Part shown: piece by piece, positions 47,590 to 59,689 of the stretch | Layout of the letters: the number at the start of each line of letters is the position of its first letter | Position numbering within the stretch: the stretch's first letter is position 1 | Origin: Spirometra erinaceieuropaei | Taxonomy: Eukaryota; Platyhelminthes; Cestoda; Diphyllobothriidea; Diphyllobothriidae | DNA: 64,000 bases | Reading direction: 5' to 3' | Assembly (NCBI GenBank): GCA_902702965.1 | Contig: CACRXP010000226.1 | Coordinates: 580,340 to 644,339, forward strand | Position numbers and translations under genes: made by a program | The notes under the pieces: generated by a model | What the model saw: the letters and a program-made list of their open reading frames with translations, nothing else | Told to the model about the DNA's origin: nothing | Databases searched by the model: none

Positions 47590-47800
47590 TGGTCCCAGCT
47601 GATAATTCGAGTTATGGCTGGCGTTGGACTCATTATCAGTAGGTCGCGGATTCGGGTATTTGGGAACGAAAACCTCGCGGTTTGGTATGGCCGGCTGATA
47701 AGTTAAAAAATGGTCATCGCAGTCTCTCTTGTCCTATTCTGTACTGCTAGTCTGCTTATGATATTAGTCGCTGGGCGGTTGTAAGAGGGACTCGACAGTG
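47590..47800 (+). repeat. tRNA-headed SINE, worn
   Basis: Head: GGCTGGCGTTGGACTC then GGTCGCGGATTCGGG, matching the tRNA-like head at 55504-55570. Tail: CTCGCGGTTTGGTATGGCCG then CGCAGTCTCTCTTGTCC, matching the SINE body. Confidence 0.65.
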
Positions 47801-47859
47801 CGTTTTAAGGTACAACGGCACGAATTTTTACCATAAGGCGTTCCGTAAACACATCTCAG

Positions 47860-48060
47860 GCTGATTATTCCCTGGAGTTCATATACTAGAAACCGCATAG
47901 AGAACGCTGGGGGTCCCACTGAAGAGCCGAACCCCTCGCAGCTGTGTCACGCAGCGGCAGAATATCGGCGAAACACGTATCTGGGCTTTGAGCAAGTATC
48001 TATGTCGGGAGTACGGTATAATACCTATACCATAAGGGTATATATATATGCAGAGGAAAG
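47860..48060 (-). repeat. Family-B repeat, minus orientation
   Basis: Inverse of 60480-60610: GAGCCGAACCCCTCGCAGC, then CGCAGCGGCAGAATATC and GCGAAACACG. Confidence 0.6.
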
Positions 48061-48349
48061 AAGAAGCTCACCGATCTCACTACAACTGGCTGATGATGGA
48101 TATAAATCGAAAACACCGACTCTTCTCTCCCTCGTCTTTTTCGACAGTATCCTCATGCATTTACATATAAAGGCATGGGGATTTGAGGTCCAGATATTCG
48201 GAATGCAAGGAAGAAGTGAAAACGAGTCCATTAACCTGAAACTGACGTTGCGGGTCCTTCTTTGTTTCAATCATCAAATTGCCGCGGCGGCAGGAGGTGA
48301 TTATCTTGTCCTGGTCCCAAATGGAAGCGCAATTACGCACTGAAAGTAT

Positions 48350-48980
48350 ATTAAGTCGAAAGGTTATGCTGACATTCTTAGTGAGGAAAGTATCCGAGGC
48401 GGAAATGGAAAAGGCAACCTGATATATGATAAATCTGCCGCGAGATTAAAAGAAGCTTAGATTCCCCGAATAGGACCAGGATTACAGGATGTGCGGAGCA
48501 GCAATACCCCAAACCTGACGGTAAACTTTACTGTAATCTCAGAAGTAAACCCTATCCTTAACGTTATTATAAACCTAGTGATAACCCTAAACTTAAGTTA
48601 AAACCTACAACAAACCCCGGCCCTAACCTTGCCTAAACAAATCCTAACCCTTAACTTAACTGCAACCCAAACCTTAACCATAACCTCTACCCAAACCTTA
48701 ACATTGAAAGTAAATCTAAACCGCAATCTAAACCCAAACTCTAACCCGAATCCTTAGACTTAAACCCTAAACCTAAGCTCAATTCGCAGCCTGACACTAA
48801 CCTGAATCCCCAAGCTAACCCTGCCGCTAAGCCGAAAAGCAGGTTGCCTTTTTACGTCTTGGCTTTGGCTACTTTCGCGCTAACTATTTCAGCATCCTCC
48901 TTCGGCTTACGTGACTTCAAGTGCCCACATTGCGCCTACACTGGGGACCAGGTCAGCGTAACCGACCCCTAAATAAGTTT
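48350..48980. repeat. Composite repeat: telomere-like core between inverted arms (unit 2)
   Basis: 48365-48460 is the inverse of the right arm of unit 1 (CGAGGCGGAAATGGAAAAGG). The core, 48530-48825, is degenerate TAACCC/CCTAAACC-type DNA on the plus strand. 48830-48980 is the second arm (CAGCATCCTCCTTCGGC, then GTGCCCACATTGCGCC). The orientation is opposite to unit 1. Confidence 0.75.
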
Positions 48981-48984
48981 CACC

Positions 48985-50585
48985 GTCTACTGTGTGATAA
49001 TTAATGTCAGATTAATCCCTTTCTATCTTCCGTGAATATTATCATGTTTCACATGGAAAGTCAAATTTGCGTAACCGACCCCTACCAGCGCCAGCTGCCA
49101 TTCCTGCTGGCTTTGATTTATTCAGCCTCGCCAACTGCCTACTATTATAACCATGCTCGATGCCCCTCTTCGAGGTTGACCACCGGCGGGTCTCTTTTGC
49201 AGCCTTCGTAATTGTTGCCCGGTTCTCGTCAGCCGCGGACTGATTAGTCGTTGCCCCTCGTGTGACCTGAGTTCGGCCTCGTTGGCAGTGTCCCCCGCAG
49301 GTTGCGTGACTGCCGGCCGACATTCTTCTTTTTAGAGGGGGCATCTGTCGTCGGCCAGGCGTGACGTTTCTCGACTGTTCTATTGGCCTTATCCGGACTG
49401 ACTCGAGCTGTGTGCGTAGCTCCTAGTAGGCTGGATACAGGTCCATGACTCGGTTGACCATGCCATTTGTGGAGCAAATTTCAAGCATCAGCCTTCCCAT
49501 CTTATCAGTGGCTCGGCCGATCACACTCATTTTCGCAATGGAGAAACAGCTGTTCTGCAGTTATATGTGGTTATATTCCCCAGGAAGCTTATCCTTCCGG
49601 TTGATTGCCAGTTCGTCCCCACGCGATATTTTGCCAAGACGTTTTTCAGTTTCCCTAGCATACCTCGCATCACAGATTTGGCATGGTTTGCTGCAGGGCA
49701 AGGGTATGGTTAGCGCTTGTGGTTACTTACTCCGGGAAGGAGTTGACAAAAAGAGGAAAAGAGCCGAAATCCAAGAACTTTGTGATATCACAAATTCTGA
49801 TCCTCCGTGCTGTCACCATTTAAAGGGGGACACTCTTTTTACCATTTAATGATAATAATGAATGATCATTACCCATGTTAATGTATCGGCCTGATGATGA
49901 GTTACCGAAAATATATGCTCGCCAACTGACGCTTCAATAATGAATAAATTTGGTGCCCATTTGGAGGCATTGTAAAAAAGGTATTGTCGTATATTTCACC
50001 CCGATGGCTACTTTAGAGCATCTTGACCAACCTAACGCAACAGGCACCAAGAGGTCTTTTTATTCCGTTTTCTGGCACCTGCAAATAAATATCACCAGTC
50101 ATTTCCTTTTAGCACAATTGCTCCCTGGAGTAAGTGACCCCGGCGTAAACCACACCCTTGCTTGCTGCAGACCCCTACTGTTTTTCAGTCATTGATAGCA
50201 TGTCTTCGGGCATCATAATTTACTGTCCAGTAATTAATTTTGGTTAATGATTCAAATTTATCCCTAAAGGTCTCATATACCTTGCCGTTGCCTCTAAAAC
50301 GTTCTTCACATAGGAAATCAGGAGGGAAAAGTCCAGCTTTTCTCCACCCGACCGCTGAATGTGCGCTCATAGGGCACCTCCGCATGAAGAATTTCAGATA
50401 GCCATTGGCTTTTATACCTTCTAAAAAGCCACTTCAATAATACGCCCAGAAACAGGCACGTTTCTCTGAATCCCGCCCACCGGGCGCTGCATACAAAATC
50501 CGAGTTAGTCCGGTCGAGGTCATTAGTGAGTGCTGGTCGACGGTTACGTCAACTCACTCCCCAAGAGGCCGTAACCAGCTCACTA
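48985..50585. other. Gene-free stretch, GC-rich at first
   Basis: 49030-49450 is GC-rich with a basic minus-strand frame (49344-49042) and no domain. The rest is unremarkable. Confidence 0.4.
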
Positions 50586-50589
50586 GTGC

Positions 50590-50760
50590 AGCGACTGATA
50601 GAGGGAAGAAGTTATGGGGACGAGAGTTTTCCTGACCGGACCTTTCGGATTCGCACTTGACCCCATAGTCAGAGGCAGTCGCATTTAGTAGGAAGGACCA
50701 CCACGCTACTCTGCTGATGGAAACAAAAGTTTCCGAAACATCAGTTGGACTTTATTTTGT
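50590..50760. repeat. Penelope terminal-repeat scrap
   Basis: 50620-50700 carries CTTTCGGATTCGCAC, and 50720-50760 carries TTTCCGAAACATCAG in the other orientation, both worn versions of the Penelope end around a short spacer. Confidence 0.45.
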
Positions 50761-50839
50761 TCCGTGAACTCGCGTCCACTGCTCCTTCGAATTCTTCGGT
50801 GGATGATGAACACGATGCAGGCGCATGTACTTTCTGCCG

Positions 50840-50980
50840 TAATTGGCAGTGTGTAGTTCACACACGGAAGACCATCATGCAACATGCTGGGGGCGCTCAT
50901 TAAAGAGTCGAACCCCCTGGCAACTGCTTCGCTCATCAGAAGGAACCTCGGCAACACCTGCCTAGGTTTTTAGCTAAAAC
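50840..50980 (-). repeat. Family-B repeat fragment, minus orientation
   Basis: AACATGCTGGGGGCGCTC, then AAGAGTCGAACCCCCTGGC, matching the inverse of the 60560-60610 part. Confidence 0.5.
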
Positions 50981-53855
50981 TTGCGTTGAGAGTTCGTAAA
51001 CAATTTGTCCTCTTTAAGCTATACTACTTGCAGTATTGCTAGCAAGTAGGGTGGGGATTACGCGACCATTTTGCATATGTTTAGCTCACTTGTTTATTAG
51101 GAATTAAGGCTGAGCCCAAAATGTCGTCCCGCAGTATATCAGCAAAAGTAACGTCCTCAATAATTTCTTGACATTTTAACCTGATTTATACATATATATA
51201 TGCGTATTTACTTAAATAAACGCTTCCTTATTTAGCGGGTCCGACACGCATGCTACACAGGATTCGAGCTCGTCTTGCACGATCTGTTAAACAAGGTATG
51301 TTCCCAGGTCATTAAACTAAAGATGGCTTGCCTCGACTATGCTTACATTTTTCCTTGTTTATTCGTTTCTGTTTCCGACTGCTCTAGCGAATCATAATTA
51401 GTCCTGGAGCGCAGTCTGCCAATATCCGTGCTCCAATATCATCAAAATTAGTTCTAAGAGTACGTCGGTATGCACTGTGCCATCACGCATATTGTTATCC
51501 CCAGACTGTATGCTTGCCAGTTACAGATAATTTTTTTAAGGATAAATGCCCGAATGCATTCCCGTAGTTGAGTTCATAGGCCTTGTTGCCTTATGAGAAA
51601 CTGAATACGCCGACTGCTGAAAATTAAGAAACACCCTCACCACGGATAGCTTATGTCTTCAGGCTTGCATTACCATTCAAATGATCCACGTCATGAAGGA
51701 ATACACAGTAACCTAAGTCCTTACGCATGACATCACTCGCGATTTGTTTGACTCGTGAATGTCTCCGGTACATGGGGATTCAAAGACACAGACACATCGA
51801 AAAAGAGGTTGCTCCTGGACATATTTCGTCACACGGATACTCAGACTGTCTAGGTCGAACGCCCTAGAACGCATGCATTAAAAGCCGTTTAACAGTCGAC
51901 AGCTCGACCATCATGACCGACAATGTTCACCGAGTTCTCCACTGCAGGGTAAGAGCAAGGACGGTTACTTGCGCGTGATGGTGGACATTCATTGCATCTA
52001 CTGTATTCCTTCCTCCCTCATCTGAAATTCCAAGTAGAAAATAATGCCTTAAACTACCTGGCTGCTGCACTTGGAAACCCTTGTTGTTGACTTGATGTTG
52101 CGCTGGTTATGTTAAATAGCTTTAGAATTCTTTCCTTCATTTCAAAAACCTCCCACAGCTTTAGTTGTGTGGGGTGGCAAGCCACAGTTCACGAAGGAAG
52201 TACTTTGCGCTTCAAGTTGACGCGACGGTGAGTAGGATGATTATGGTCATGTCGCTGTTGGGACCGGTGTTTATCAAGCGGAGGAAGAGTCTTGTGTTAA
52301 TAATAAAGCCCTATTTTTTACTTATCGTCTGTAGGGTGAGGGGTGTAGCCATCCGACTCATGGTAATTTAGTGATGATAATTGATGACGACGACAATGAT
52401 GATGATGATAATAGCTCGGTTCATACAGACGGCGGCAGAACCAGAAACCTTGGTCGTGTCACCCTCTACGCCGGTAGAGGGGGGGAGGGGAATTACATAT
52501 GGATTTGACCGTTTCCGTGCCTATACGGTTCCAATATTATTATTCCGGGTACTCTTGAAGGCAAAACTGTACACATGGGTCGTGGACATTTTAGCGTTTG
52601 ATATGTATTGTTCTGCACCCGAAATGGCGCGATCCTAAAGCAGGCTGTCTCTCGCTAAACCGAAAGTCCAACATTATGGCCAGTTGAGTGTCTCTCACAC
52701 TTTTGCAAGGAGGCAGCAACTGCAGTCAAAACTCGGCCGGACCGGCTCGGCTACGGCGGATTTAGTAAGGTCCTACTCACTTACCGAGGGACAGTGACTC
52801 ACACGTGAGTTGGTGTAAAGAGATGGTGGACTTGCACTGCGTCTAACACACTCTCTCCTACCTCACCTGGCCCCAAATGTCAATACCGAGTCAAAAATAC
52901 CAGAAGCTGGAGAGGGCACAAGTGGTTGGCACGGCAGAAACCCGCACCTAGGCGTACCATTACAGTCGCTGGCCTTTGTCTTGCGCGCGCATCCTCGCTT
53001 ACACCTGCCGCACTCCAGTGCATCGACTGCGTGGTCCGTTTCGGAGGAAAATGCCTGACAAGCACCAACCTGCAACTGACACATCTTATTTCGGGCTTTG
53101 TGGCACCCACCTACCTGGGGGGGGTCTGAAATAAATTCACCAGCCTCCTGCTCGTGTATGCGACAGTCCGGTTATGCTATAGGTAGCCGTGGTGTCTGGC
53201 CCGCAAACCACAGCATTAAGATCATAATAGTTGGGATCGACGTTTTCTGTGAAACGGTGATTTCCCATACTGGTCAGCACATGCGAGTGCTGCCCTATGC
53301 TTGAGTCAACACTGTCCCGATTTAAGCGGCTGAACGACTCATAAGGACAGATATGCGGTCCAATCACTGATCAGTTAATTAGTGCAGTCAAAAAATGACT
53401 TGCTTTACGATGCCGTGGTCGGCTTCTCCCTCAATAAACCCTTCAGCGATTGGTCAAGTCATCGCTCATTCAAATCGTGCCGAAAAACTGGTCTTTTTGC
53501 AGAATTTCTCTGAAACCTTTTAATTAATTCTTTCCAGGTTTCTACAGACCTCGTCGGTTAATTGGACACAAGTTTCGGATATTTTATCTCATTTTGCCCC
53601 GATCGTCTCCCCAACCGATGCCTCCATGCAATAGATACTGCTTTTCTAATTCAGAAACGACATTTAATTATAAGATGTAAAAGTAAAGAATTTTGTTTTG
53701 AAATGGGAAAGTTGTGATGACAACTCTTATATAACCTTTGTTTCTGCATTTTTTCGAGCTCTTCCAAGTCCATTAGACGTACGACATGGACCAGATCACG
53801 TTCGGAAGATGAAAATGGCATTCCTAAGGGCGGCTGCATTGAAAATCGCCTTAAA
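50981..53855. other. Gene-free stretch
   Basis: No gene recognised. 52375-52420 is a short GAT/GAC-type microsatellite. 52735-53120 is GC-rich with frames open on both strands but no domain. There is a run of eight G near 53117. Confidence 0.45.
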
Positions 53856-53859
53856 TCTG

Positions 53860-54440
53860 GTAGCTTAGGTGATTCCAATTATGATATTTTGTAAGACCGT
53901 GAAATGCCCATTCGTACAGCAGTTATAAAACATGCAGCCTGGTCCGCATCTATTGCACAATTTTATGAGTGTCATACAACTTCTTTCCAAAAGCATAAAG
54001 AAACGCCTGTTTTTCCCTTGACGGAATGTATACAGCATGTAGTTCGGAAACTCTGGATGCAGTAGTAACGGCTGGTGGACAAAAACGCTATTTGGGAACT
54101 TAAGGTAGGTAGAAAATCTGGATAAAACGCAATATGCAAATAAATGAGCACAAGAAAGAAAGTATTTGTGTACATTTCCATAAAATATAGTTGAAATCCT
54201 ACGGGCATCGGAAATCAATGAGTAAAAATGCATACCACATATTTAGTTATTTTTATCTAAAGTGTATTTTGGGCATACATTCGAGAAGGAGCTCATTCAA
54301 ATGCCGATATCCTGGTGTTGCTGAAACATATCAGGATTATGCTGCATGATAATGAATATTACAGTCCTACTTATGTGATCTTTTTAAATCAATAAATCTT
54401 TCAGAATTGCGGTTAACATTTCCCGAGAGAGCATATTTAT
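53860..54440. repeat. Palindromic-element fragment (distal half)
   Basis: Runs from TAAGACCGTGAAATGCCC near 53892 to a worn end near 54430. Only the centre and one arm remain. Confidence 0.6.
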
Positions 54441-54955
54441 GGTTTTCCGTCTGGGGTTCTCGGGACTCCTGGTAGGCGCGGCTGATGCGCGCAATGATCA
54501 CCCGAAAGAGGTATCGCCCTTACGGTTAGTAAGAAATTATTTCAAACGCCCATGGTTGACGATAAATTGGCGTCCCCTGCTTGGTTTTTGTACGTAGGAA
54601 GGAAGTGTGTATCAACAGTTTCGCCAGTGGCTTAAATGGAAGGGCAAATTGCATTGGTTCTTTAAAGGTGTTTTTTGAAAGGTTGTCAGTTGAATCTTTC
54701 GTTCTTAATAAGCGTTATTTAGAGGCTCTTCCATAATTTTGTGGGATGCTGACGCACTTTTCCATGGAAAATCTATATCGTTCTCTAAATAAGTCGATGT
54801 GGTTTAAACCCGTAAAAAGATTCCAGGGGCAGCCTGACCTCATGGTGAATCCTTATGTCTGCAGAGTTTTTCCCGAGAACGTGGTGAGACGGAATAGATT
54901 GTTTACCTCCTTTAATGGCGTTCAGCTTAGTTGACGGTCCGTATTTGGTGCTTCT
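54441..54955. other. Gene-free stretch
   Basis: Nothing supported. Confidence 0.5.
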
Positions 54956-55390
54956 AGTAGCGAACACAAAGGCGAGTGGCGGCCAGGTCAGTTGGACACC
55001 GGCCTAAATGGCTATACAAATCCAGCTTCATCTTAAAGACCTCGACGGAAGCAGACATTACGAAACCCAGAGGCAGGGTATTCCAAGTTTCGAACACTCT
55101 GTTAGAGAAGAAGAACTTTTGTGTCTCCAGTCTAACCCTGGTCACACGTAGTTTGAGTGAATGACCTCTCAGGTTCGTGGTTGCTGCTAACCGAAAGAAG
55201 TCCCCCGGTACAAGGCTGCAGTCCTGAGCGTGCATGATACGAAATGTTTGTGTCAGTTGCGAGAGTAATGTGTGCTGTACAAAAGGACTGGAGAACAAGT
55301 CGGTATAAGCTGGCAGCCGTCCGAGACGCACGACCCGTTCCGCCTGTGCCATGGCCCAAGTGACGTTAGGGAATCCATCACAGCGTCGTG
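54956..55390 (-). pseudogene. LINE 3' fragment (C-terminal RT-associated region)
   Basis: On the minus strand the frame reads RLGRLPAYTDLF to NLRGHSLKLRVTR and FFFSNRVFETWNTLPLG, matching in order the C-terminal part of the LINE at 1955-2300 (NLRGHPLKLRAGK, FFSNRVVAAWNSLP). Nothing of the RT palm is left. The frame continues open into the neighbouring SINE, which is fortuitous. Confidence 0.8.
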
Positions 55391-55435
55391 AGAGAGAGCA
55401 CGCCTGAGTCAGCCTTAATGAGAATTTAGGCAGAA

Positions 55436-55745
55436 AGTAATTACCGACAAAGACATGGACCCATTTACTATTGTATATTCTCGATCGCAACCGACAGGAC
55501 AACGGGCCCATGGTCCAGTGGTTAGAGGCGTTAGACCTCCAACTAACAGGTCGCGAGTTCGAGCCTCGGATGTTCCACACTTCGGGGTTTGGCATGGCTG
55601 GCTGACGACGGCTAAAAAGCCAGAACTGACCATTCCAGTTTCCTTTGTCTTTGTCTGTAATGCGGCTGCTGGGTGGACTCAATAGAGAGAGCCCTACGGC
55701 ATAACGGGAGGAGTTGGTTCGAGAAACGATCGGTGAGCACCCCTC
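55436..55745 (+). repeat. tRNA-derived SINE, best copy in the window
   Basis: 55504-55570 is tRNA-like. It has an A-box-like TGGTCCAGTGG (55511-55521), a stem GTTAG/CTAAC around the anticodon-like loop, and a B-box-like AGTTCGAGCCT (55556-55566). The acceptor stem does not close, so it is a SINE head, not a tRNA gene. The body runs through TTCCACACTTCGGGG, GGCTGGCTGACGACGG, CCTTTGTCTTTGTCTG to the end near GATCGGTGAGCACCCC. 55436-55466 before the head looks like a scrap of inverted tail. Confidence 0.75.
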
Positions 55746-55749
55746 TACC

Positions 55750-56245
55750 ATTAACGATGATTGGCCGGGACTGGCCGAGAACCAATCCGCCACTGAGTGC
55801 TCGTCCCAGTACCCGAAAGTGAGCCAGCGGTCGACAAGCGCTCAGAGTAGAGCCAATACAACAGAAGTCGTGGGGTGATGAGAGTTAGTAATTTACGCTG
55901 TTAACTTAAAATATGATCGTGGTTCAGCAGTTTTCCCATGAGTTTGAACAAAAAGCGTCCAGGAGAGAGCGCGTGGATTGCGGTGTTGTTACAAAATAAG
56001 AGGCTGGTTAATCAATTCACTAATACGTCAGGGTCTGTACTTGCTGACTGGCCAGCCTATTTGTTCGAGCATGATCACAAAGTCCTAAAGCCGACGAGCA
56101 TCGCAGATCGAAGCGCATGTGTTGTTGCATGTTTGTAGGCTTCAGAGTGAACTAGTACATCTGTGTAAATAAGCCCCCATACCGGCTGTTAGACCAGCGC
56201 TGGGAAGTAAAACACTAGAATAGATCTCATACTTCCCTCGCAAGC
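55750..56245. other. Gene-free stretch
   Basis: Nothing supported. Confidence 0.5.
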
Positions 56246-56249
56246 AATT

Positions 56250-57233
56250 CAGTAGGTGGGCTAACTCATAATATGTCAACCGAAAGTACGAAATGCGTTC
56301 GCGTTTCGAAAAGATAAATTAAGCAGGGTTGCAAACCTAATCATCTTGCAGCATAATTCTATAATGATTCAGTTACCTCAGGGTGTTGGCTTTTAAATGA
56401 ACGTATTCCCACAGCATGCAAGAAATATATTCTGCAAAAATGACTACGTAAGAAGCATGCAATTTTCTCATCGATTTTTGGCGCTATTGAAAATGCAATT
56501 ATCTTACATGGAAAACATGCATAAACATAGTCTTTTACTTATTCGGTAGAAAATCACGTCTTCTCCCAATTTTATATCCGAAAGAAGAGTATAATTCGGT
56601 ATTAAAAAAGTTTCTAATTGTGAGATTTTTTAATACCGTGAAGTGACGGTCCATAAAACGTCATGTATCTCCATTTACGAATGTGGTTTGAAAAGTTAAC
56701 AATATTTTTGAAGTCCACTGCTAAGTTAATGAACCCCATATGGTTTCCTCCTAATTCCTGGAGAAATGCATGATTTTCCGTACACGTAAAATATAACGCT
56801 TGCAGTTCTAAAACCCTGAATGCAAGTGTAACAGCAGGTCAGGTTCAAAATTACCCAGGAATTAGATTAGTTTTTGAAAAGCGAATAATACCCTTCTTTC
56901 GGGTATAAAATTGGAAGCAGACGTGATTTTCTACCGAATAAGTAAAACAATATGTTTATGCATGATTTCCATGACGGATAATTGAATTTTCAAGAGCATT
57001 GAAAATCGATTAGAAAATTGCATAATTCTCACGTAGTCATCTTTTTGCGGAGTGTAGTCCTTGCATGAAGTCTGAAATAACTTCATTCAAAAGCCGACAC
57101 CCTGCGGTGACTGAATCATTATATTATTATGCTGCATGATGATTAGTTTAACAGCCCTACTGAATTGAACTTTTCGAAACGAGAACGGATTTCGAAATTT
57201 CGGTTGACATTTCATGAGTTAGCCCACATATTG
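56250..57233. mobile_element. Palindromic foldback element, copy 9
   Basis: A 984 bp unit starting CAGTAGGTGGGCTAAC and ending GTTAGCCCACATATTG before TA at 57234-57235; the left flank reads TT. Centre is in reverse orientation relative to copies 1-3. Confidence 0.88.
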
Positions 57234-57235
57234 TA

Positions 57236-57780
57236 ATTTAATAAAGGATTTGATAGGCCAGCCAGCCATAAATCCATCGGATTGTGGAGACTGTCGCAAG
57301 TATCTTCTGGTGAGGCAATCAATCAAAGCTGATTTCTGTACTGATCTGAGATTGGCTGACTGCTCTCGATGTAAACTGGTTCTACGCTCTTATTGTTAAG
57401 ACTGTCAACCCCATCATTACGGTTTAGGTAGAGGTGTTTTTTAGAATGGCGAAGCATCTTTTATAATCCGTTGTAGATGGGTTGGAGTCACTGAATGATA
57501 AGGTAATGCCTGAGCAGCACCATATCGTATGTATCCAGACCGGAAGGGATGAGGAAAAAATGGGTGAAGCCCGAGGGAACAACGCAAAACACTGCACCTG
57601 GTTTTGCATAAATATTCTACGTAACTACAGGAATTCAAATCTGTAAATGCACATGTGATAGATATTGACTCGTCTTGAGGTCATTGATTGTTACTGGTGC
57701 CAACAAAATAAGAAGGCTTGGAAAAGTCCCGAAATATTATGCCGGGAAAAAAGGAAAAAAATAGTTATTATGTCCAATCC
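57236..57780. other. Gene-free stretch upstream of the mariner remnant
   Basis: Probably contains the lost 5' part of the mariner element. No terminal repeat could be identified. Confidence 0.4.
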
Positions 57781-57849
57781 TAATTGTGTCTCGCCCACGT
57801 ATATCGCTATCCAGTTGCAAAATTTTCAAGCAAAATAAGACGTTTAGCC

Positions 57850-59668
57850 GGATCGACAGAAGGTCTGGAATTAGACAAACATAAAAGTCCAAACTCTTGT
57901 CTTTTAAGAGCTGTTCGGGGTCTTATTTGCTGTAGTTCAGTCCGCAGCATGAGGAAGATGGCGGTGTTGGAGCACATGGTCAGGAATGTTTTGAAAATGG
58001 ACCTGAAGACTAAGTCTTGGATTAGGACCAATAATCATCCCATAACGGCGGCTGTGAAAGAGAGGAGACTGAAAAGAATTAAGAGAGTCCTAAGCTTCCT
58101 CAAGAAAGGACCACGCATGATGCTGTAATCCGGCGGAGAACTCTTCATGGTTGATTTGGTGTCCAAAATTCGCATAAGCTTCCTGAAGGTCACCGAGGTA
58201 CCGAAGAATGATAGGTACAAGTTTCAGACCAATCATCCTGCGTCTGTAATGGTCTTTGGCCTAATTGCCACAGGCAGCAAAGTCATGTATTTACGAAGAC
58301 CGGAGTCAAAGTGAACACGGACGTGTATCTGGATGTCCTTTAGAAGTATGTTAAACTGCAGACGGAAATGTGGTCTTCCAGCTAGATGGTGCGCCTCCAA
58401 AAACACAAAAGTTATTAGAAGAACATACACTTGGTGGGCTAACTCATAAAATTTCAGCCGAAATTTCCAAACATGTCTTCTTTTGGAAGAGAATAATTAA
58501 GTAGAGTTGTAAATCTGATCATCGTGCAGAATAATTTACTCATAATTCAGTTATTTCAGGATGTCGGCTTCAGAAAAGGCCTCTTTCCTTCTGCGTGCAA
58601 AAAAGAATGCCCTACAAAAAAGACTACTTATGTAGGATGCACTTTTCTAACTGACTTTCGATGCCCTTTATTACTCAGTTATATTTAATAGAAATGCATG
58701 CATAAAAATATTCATTTTTTGTTCATTCAGTAGAAGATGACGGAATCTTCCACTTTTTATACTCGAAGGAAGGGCATCTTTCGGATTTCAAATAGTTTCT
58801 AAGTATGAGAACTTTTTATTACCGTGAAATGGCCGCTCATGAAACGTTATGTATCTGCATTTACCAATGTGGCTTGTATGGTTTACAATATGGCTCAAAT
58901 TCACTGCAAAATTTTATGATCGCTATATGGTCTCATCTTAATATCGTAGAGGAATGTATGGTTTTCCGCACAAGGAAAATATATGGCTTGTAGTTTGGAA
59001 ACCCTAAACGCAAGTGTAACTGCAGGTCGGGTTCAAAATTATTCGGAAATTGAAAAGGTTTTTTAAAACCGAATTATATTCTCTCTTCGAGTATAAAATT
59101 AGAAGAAGACGTCATCTTCTAATGTATGAACAAAAAATTAATATTTTTATGCCTGCCTTTCTATTAAATATAACTGAATATTTAAGGGCATCGAAAATCA
59201 ATTTAAAAATGCGTCCTACAAAAGTAGTCATTTTTTGTAGGCGATTGTTTTTTGCATGCAGACGGAAAAAAGGCCTATTCTCAAGCCGACATCCTGAAAT
59301 AACTGAACTATGAATGAATAATTCTGCATGATGATCAGATTTACAACTCTACTTAATTATTCTCTTCCAAATGAAGACGTGTTTGGAAATCTCGGTTAAC
59401 ATTTATGAGATAGCCCACCTTCTGTACGTCTCATTTCTGGCCCAAAGGTATGTGACTAACATCCTCACAAGACTAGCGTTCCCTCGACTTCAACATATAA
59501 GCGTATGCGAAGGAGAAGGTCCGAAACAAGTCTCACAACTGCCGTGAAAACCTGAAGTTCTCCAATGTCAGAGAGGGAAACAAGAAGTCCCCGATGTATA
59601 AAAGGAACATGTGCGCCAAGTTCAGACCGAGAATCGAAGAAGTCATTACTAACTATGACTCATATTGA
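57850..59668 (+). pseudogene. Mariner-family transposase pseudogene, split by a palindromic element
   Basis: 57850-58122 carries the second helix-turn-helix region (RSMRKMAV...MVRNVLKMDLKTKSW, then RRLKRIKRVLSFLKKG). A TAA follows at 58126. The next part has ELFMVD, where the first catalytic Asp (usual FSDEK) is lost, then NHPASVMVFGL, TDVYLDVL, and QLDGAP with the second Asp at 58385-58387. The frame then enters EEH and is cut at 58427 by the foldback element. After 59424 it resumes as SHFWPKGM, SSQD with the third Asp, SLDFNI and AYAKEKV, and closes with MCAKFRPRIEEV before TGA at 59666-59668. Taking out the insert and one TA joins the frame with no gap. There are several other stops. About four residues are missing after QLDGAP. 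It can no longer cut DNA. Confidence 0.88.
58428..59424. mobile_element. Palindromic foldback element, copy 10: type copy with defined ends
   Basis: 997 bp inserted in the mariner coding region, flanked by TA at 58426-58427 and 59425-59426. It starts CACTTGGTGGGCTAAC and ends GATAGCCCACCTTCTG. As the host frame is known, this gives the true ends of the family: it begins right after TA and causes a TA duplication. Such a duplication is typical of Tc1/mariner transposition. The arms, about 430 bp each, are inverted copies, leaving roughly 100 bp of unpaired centre. It encodes no protein, so it must be moved by a transposase from elsewhere. Confidence 0.95.
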
Positions 59669-59689
59669 ATTGATCAATTCATCTATTAA

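Noticed and set aside
55504..55570. A functional tRNA gene
   Set aside because: A- and B-box-like sequences and an anticodon-type stem are present, but the acceptor stem does not pair and it is continuous with a repeated SINE body.
54954..55793. A single 279-codon minus-strand gene
   Set aside because: Its N-terminal part is antisense SINE, including the tRNA-like head, and its C-terminal part is a LINE fragment. It is an accidental fusion.
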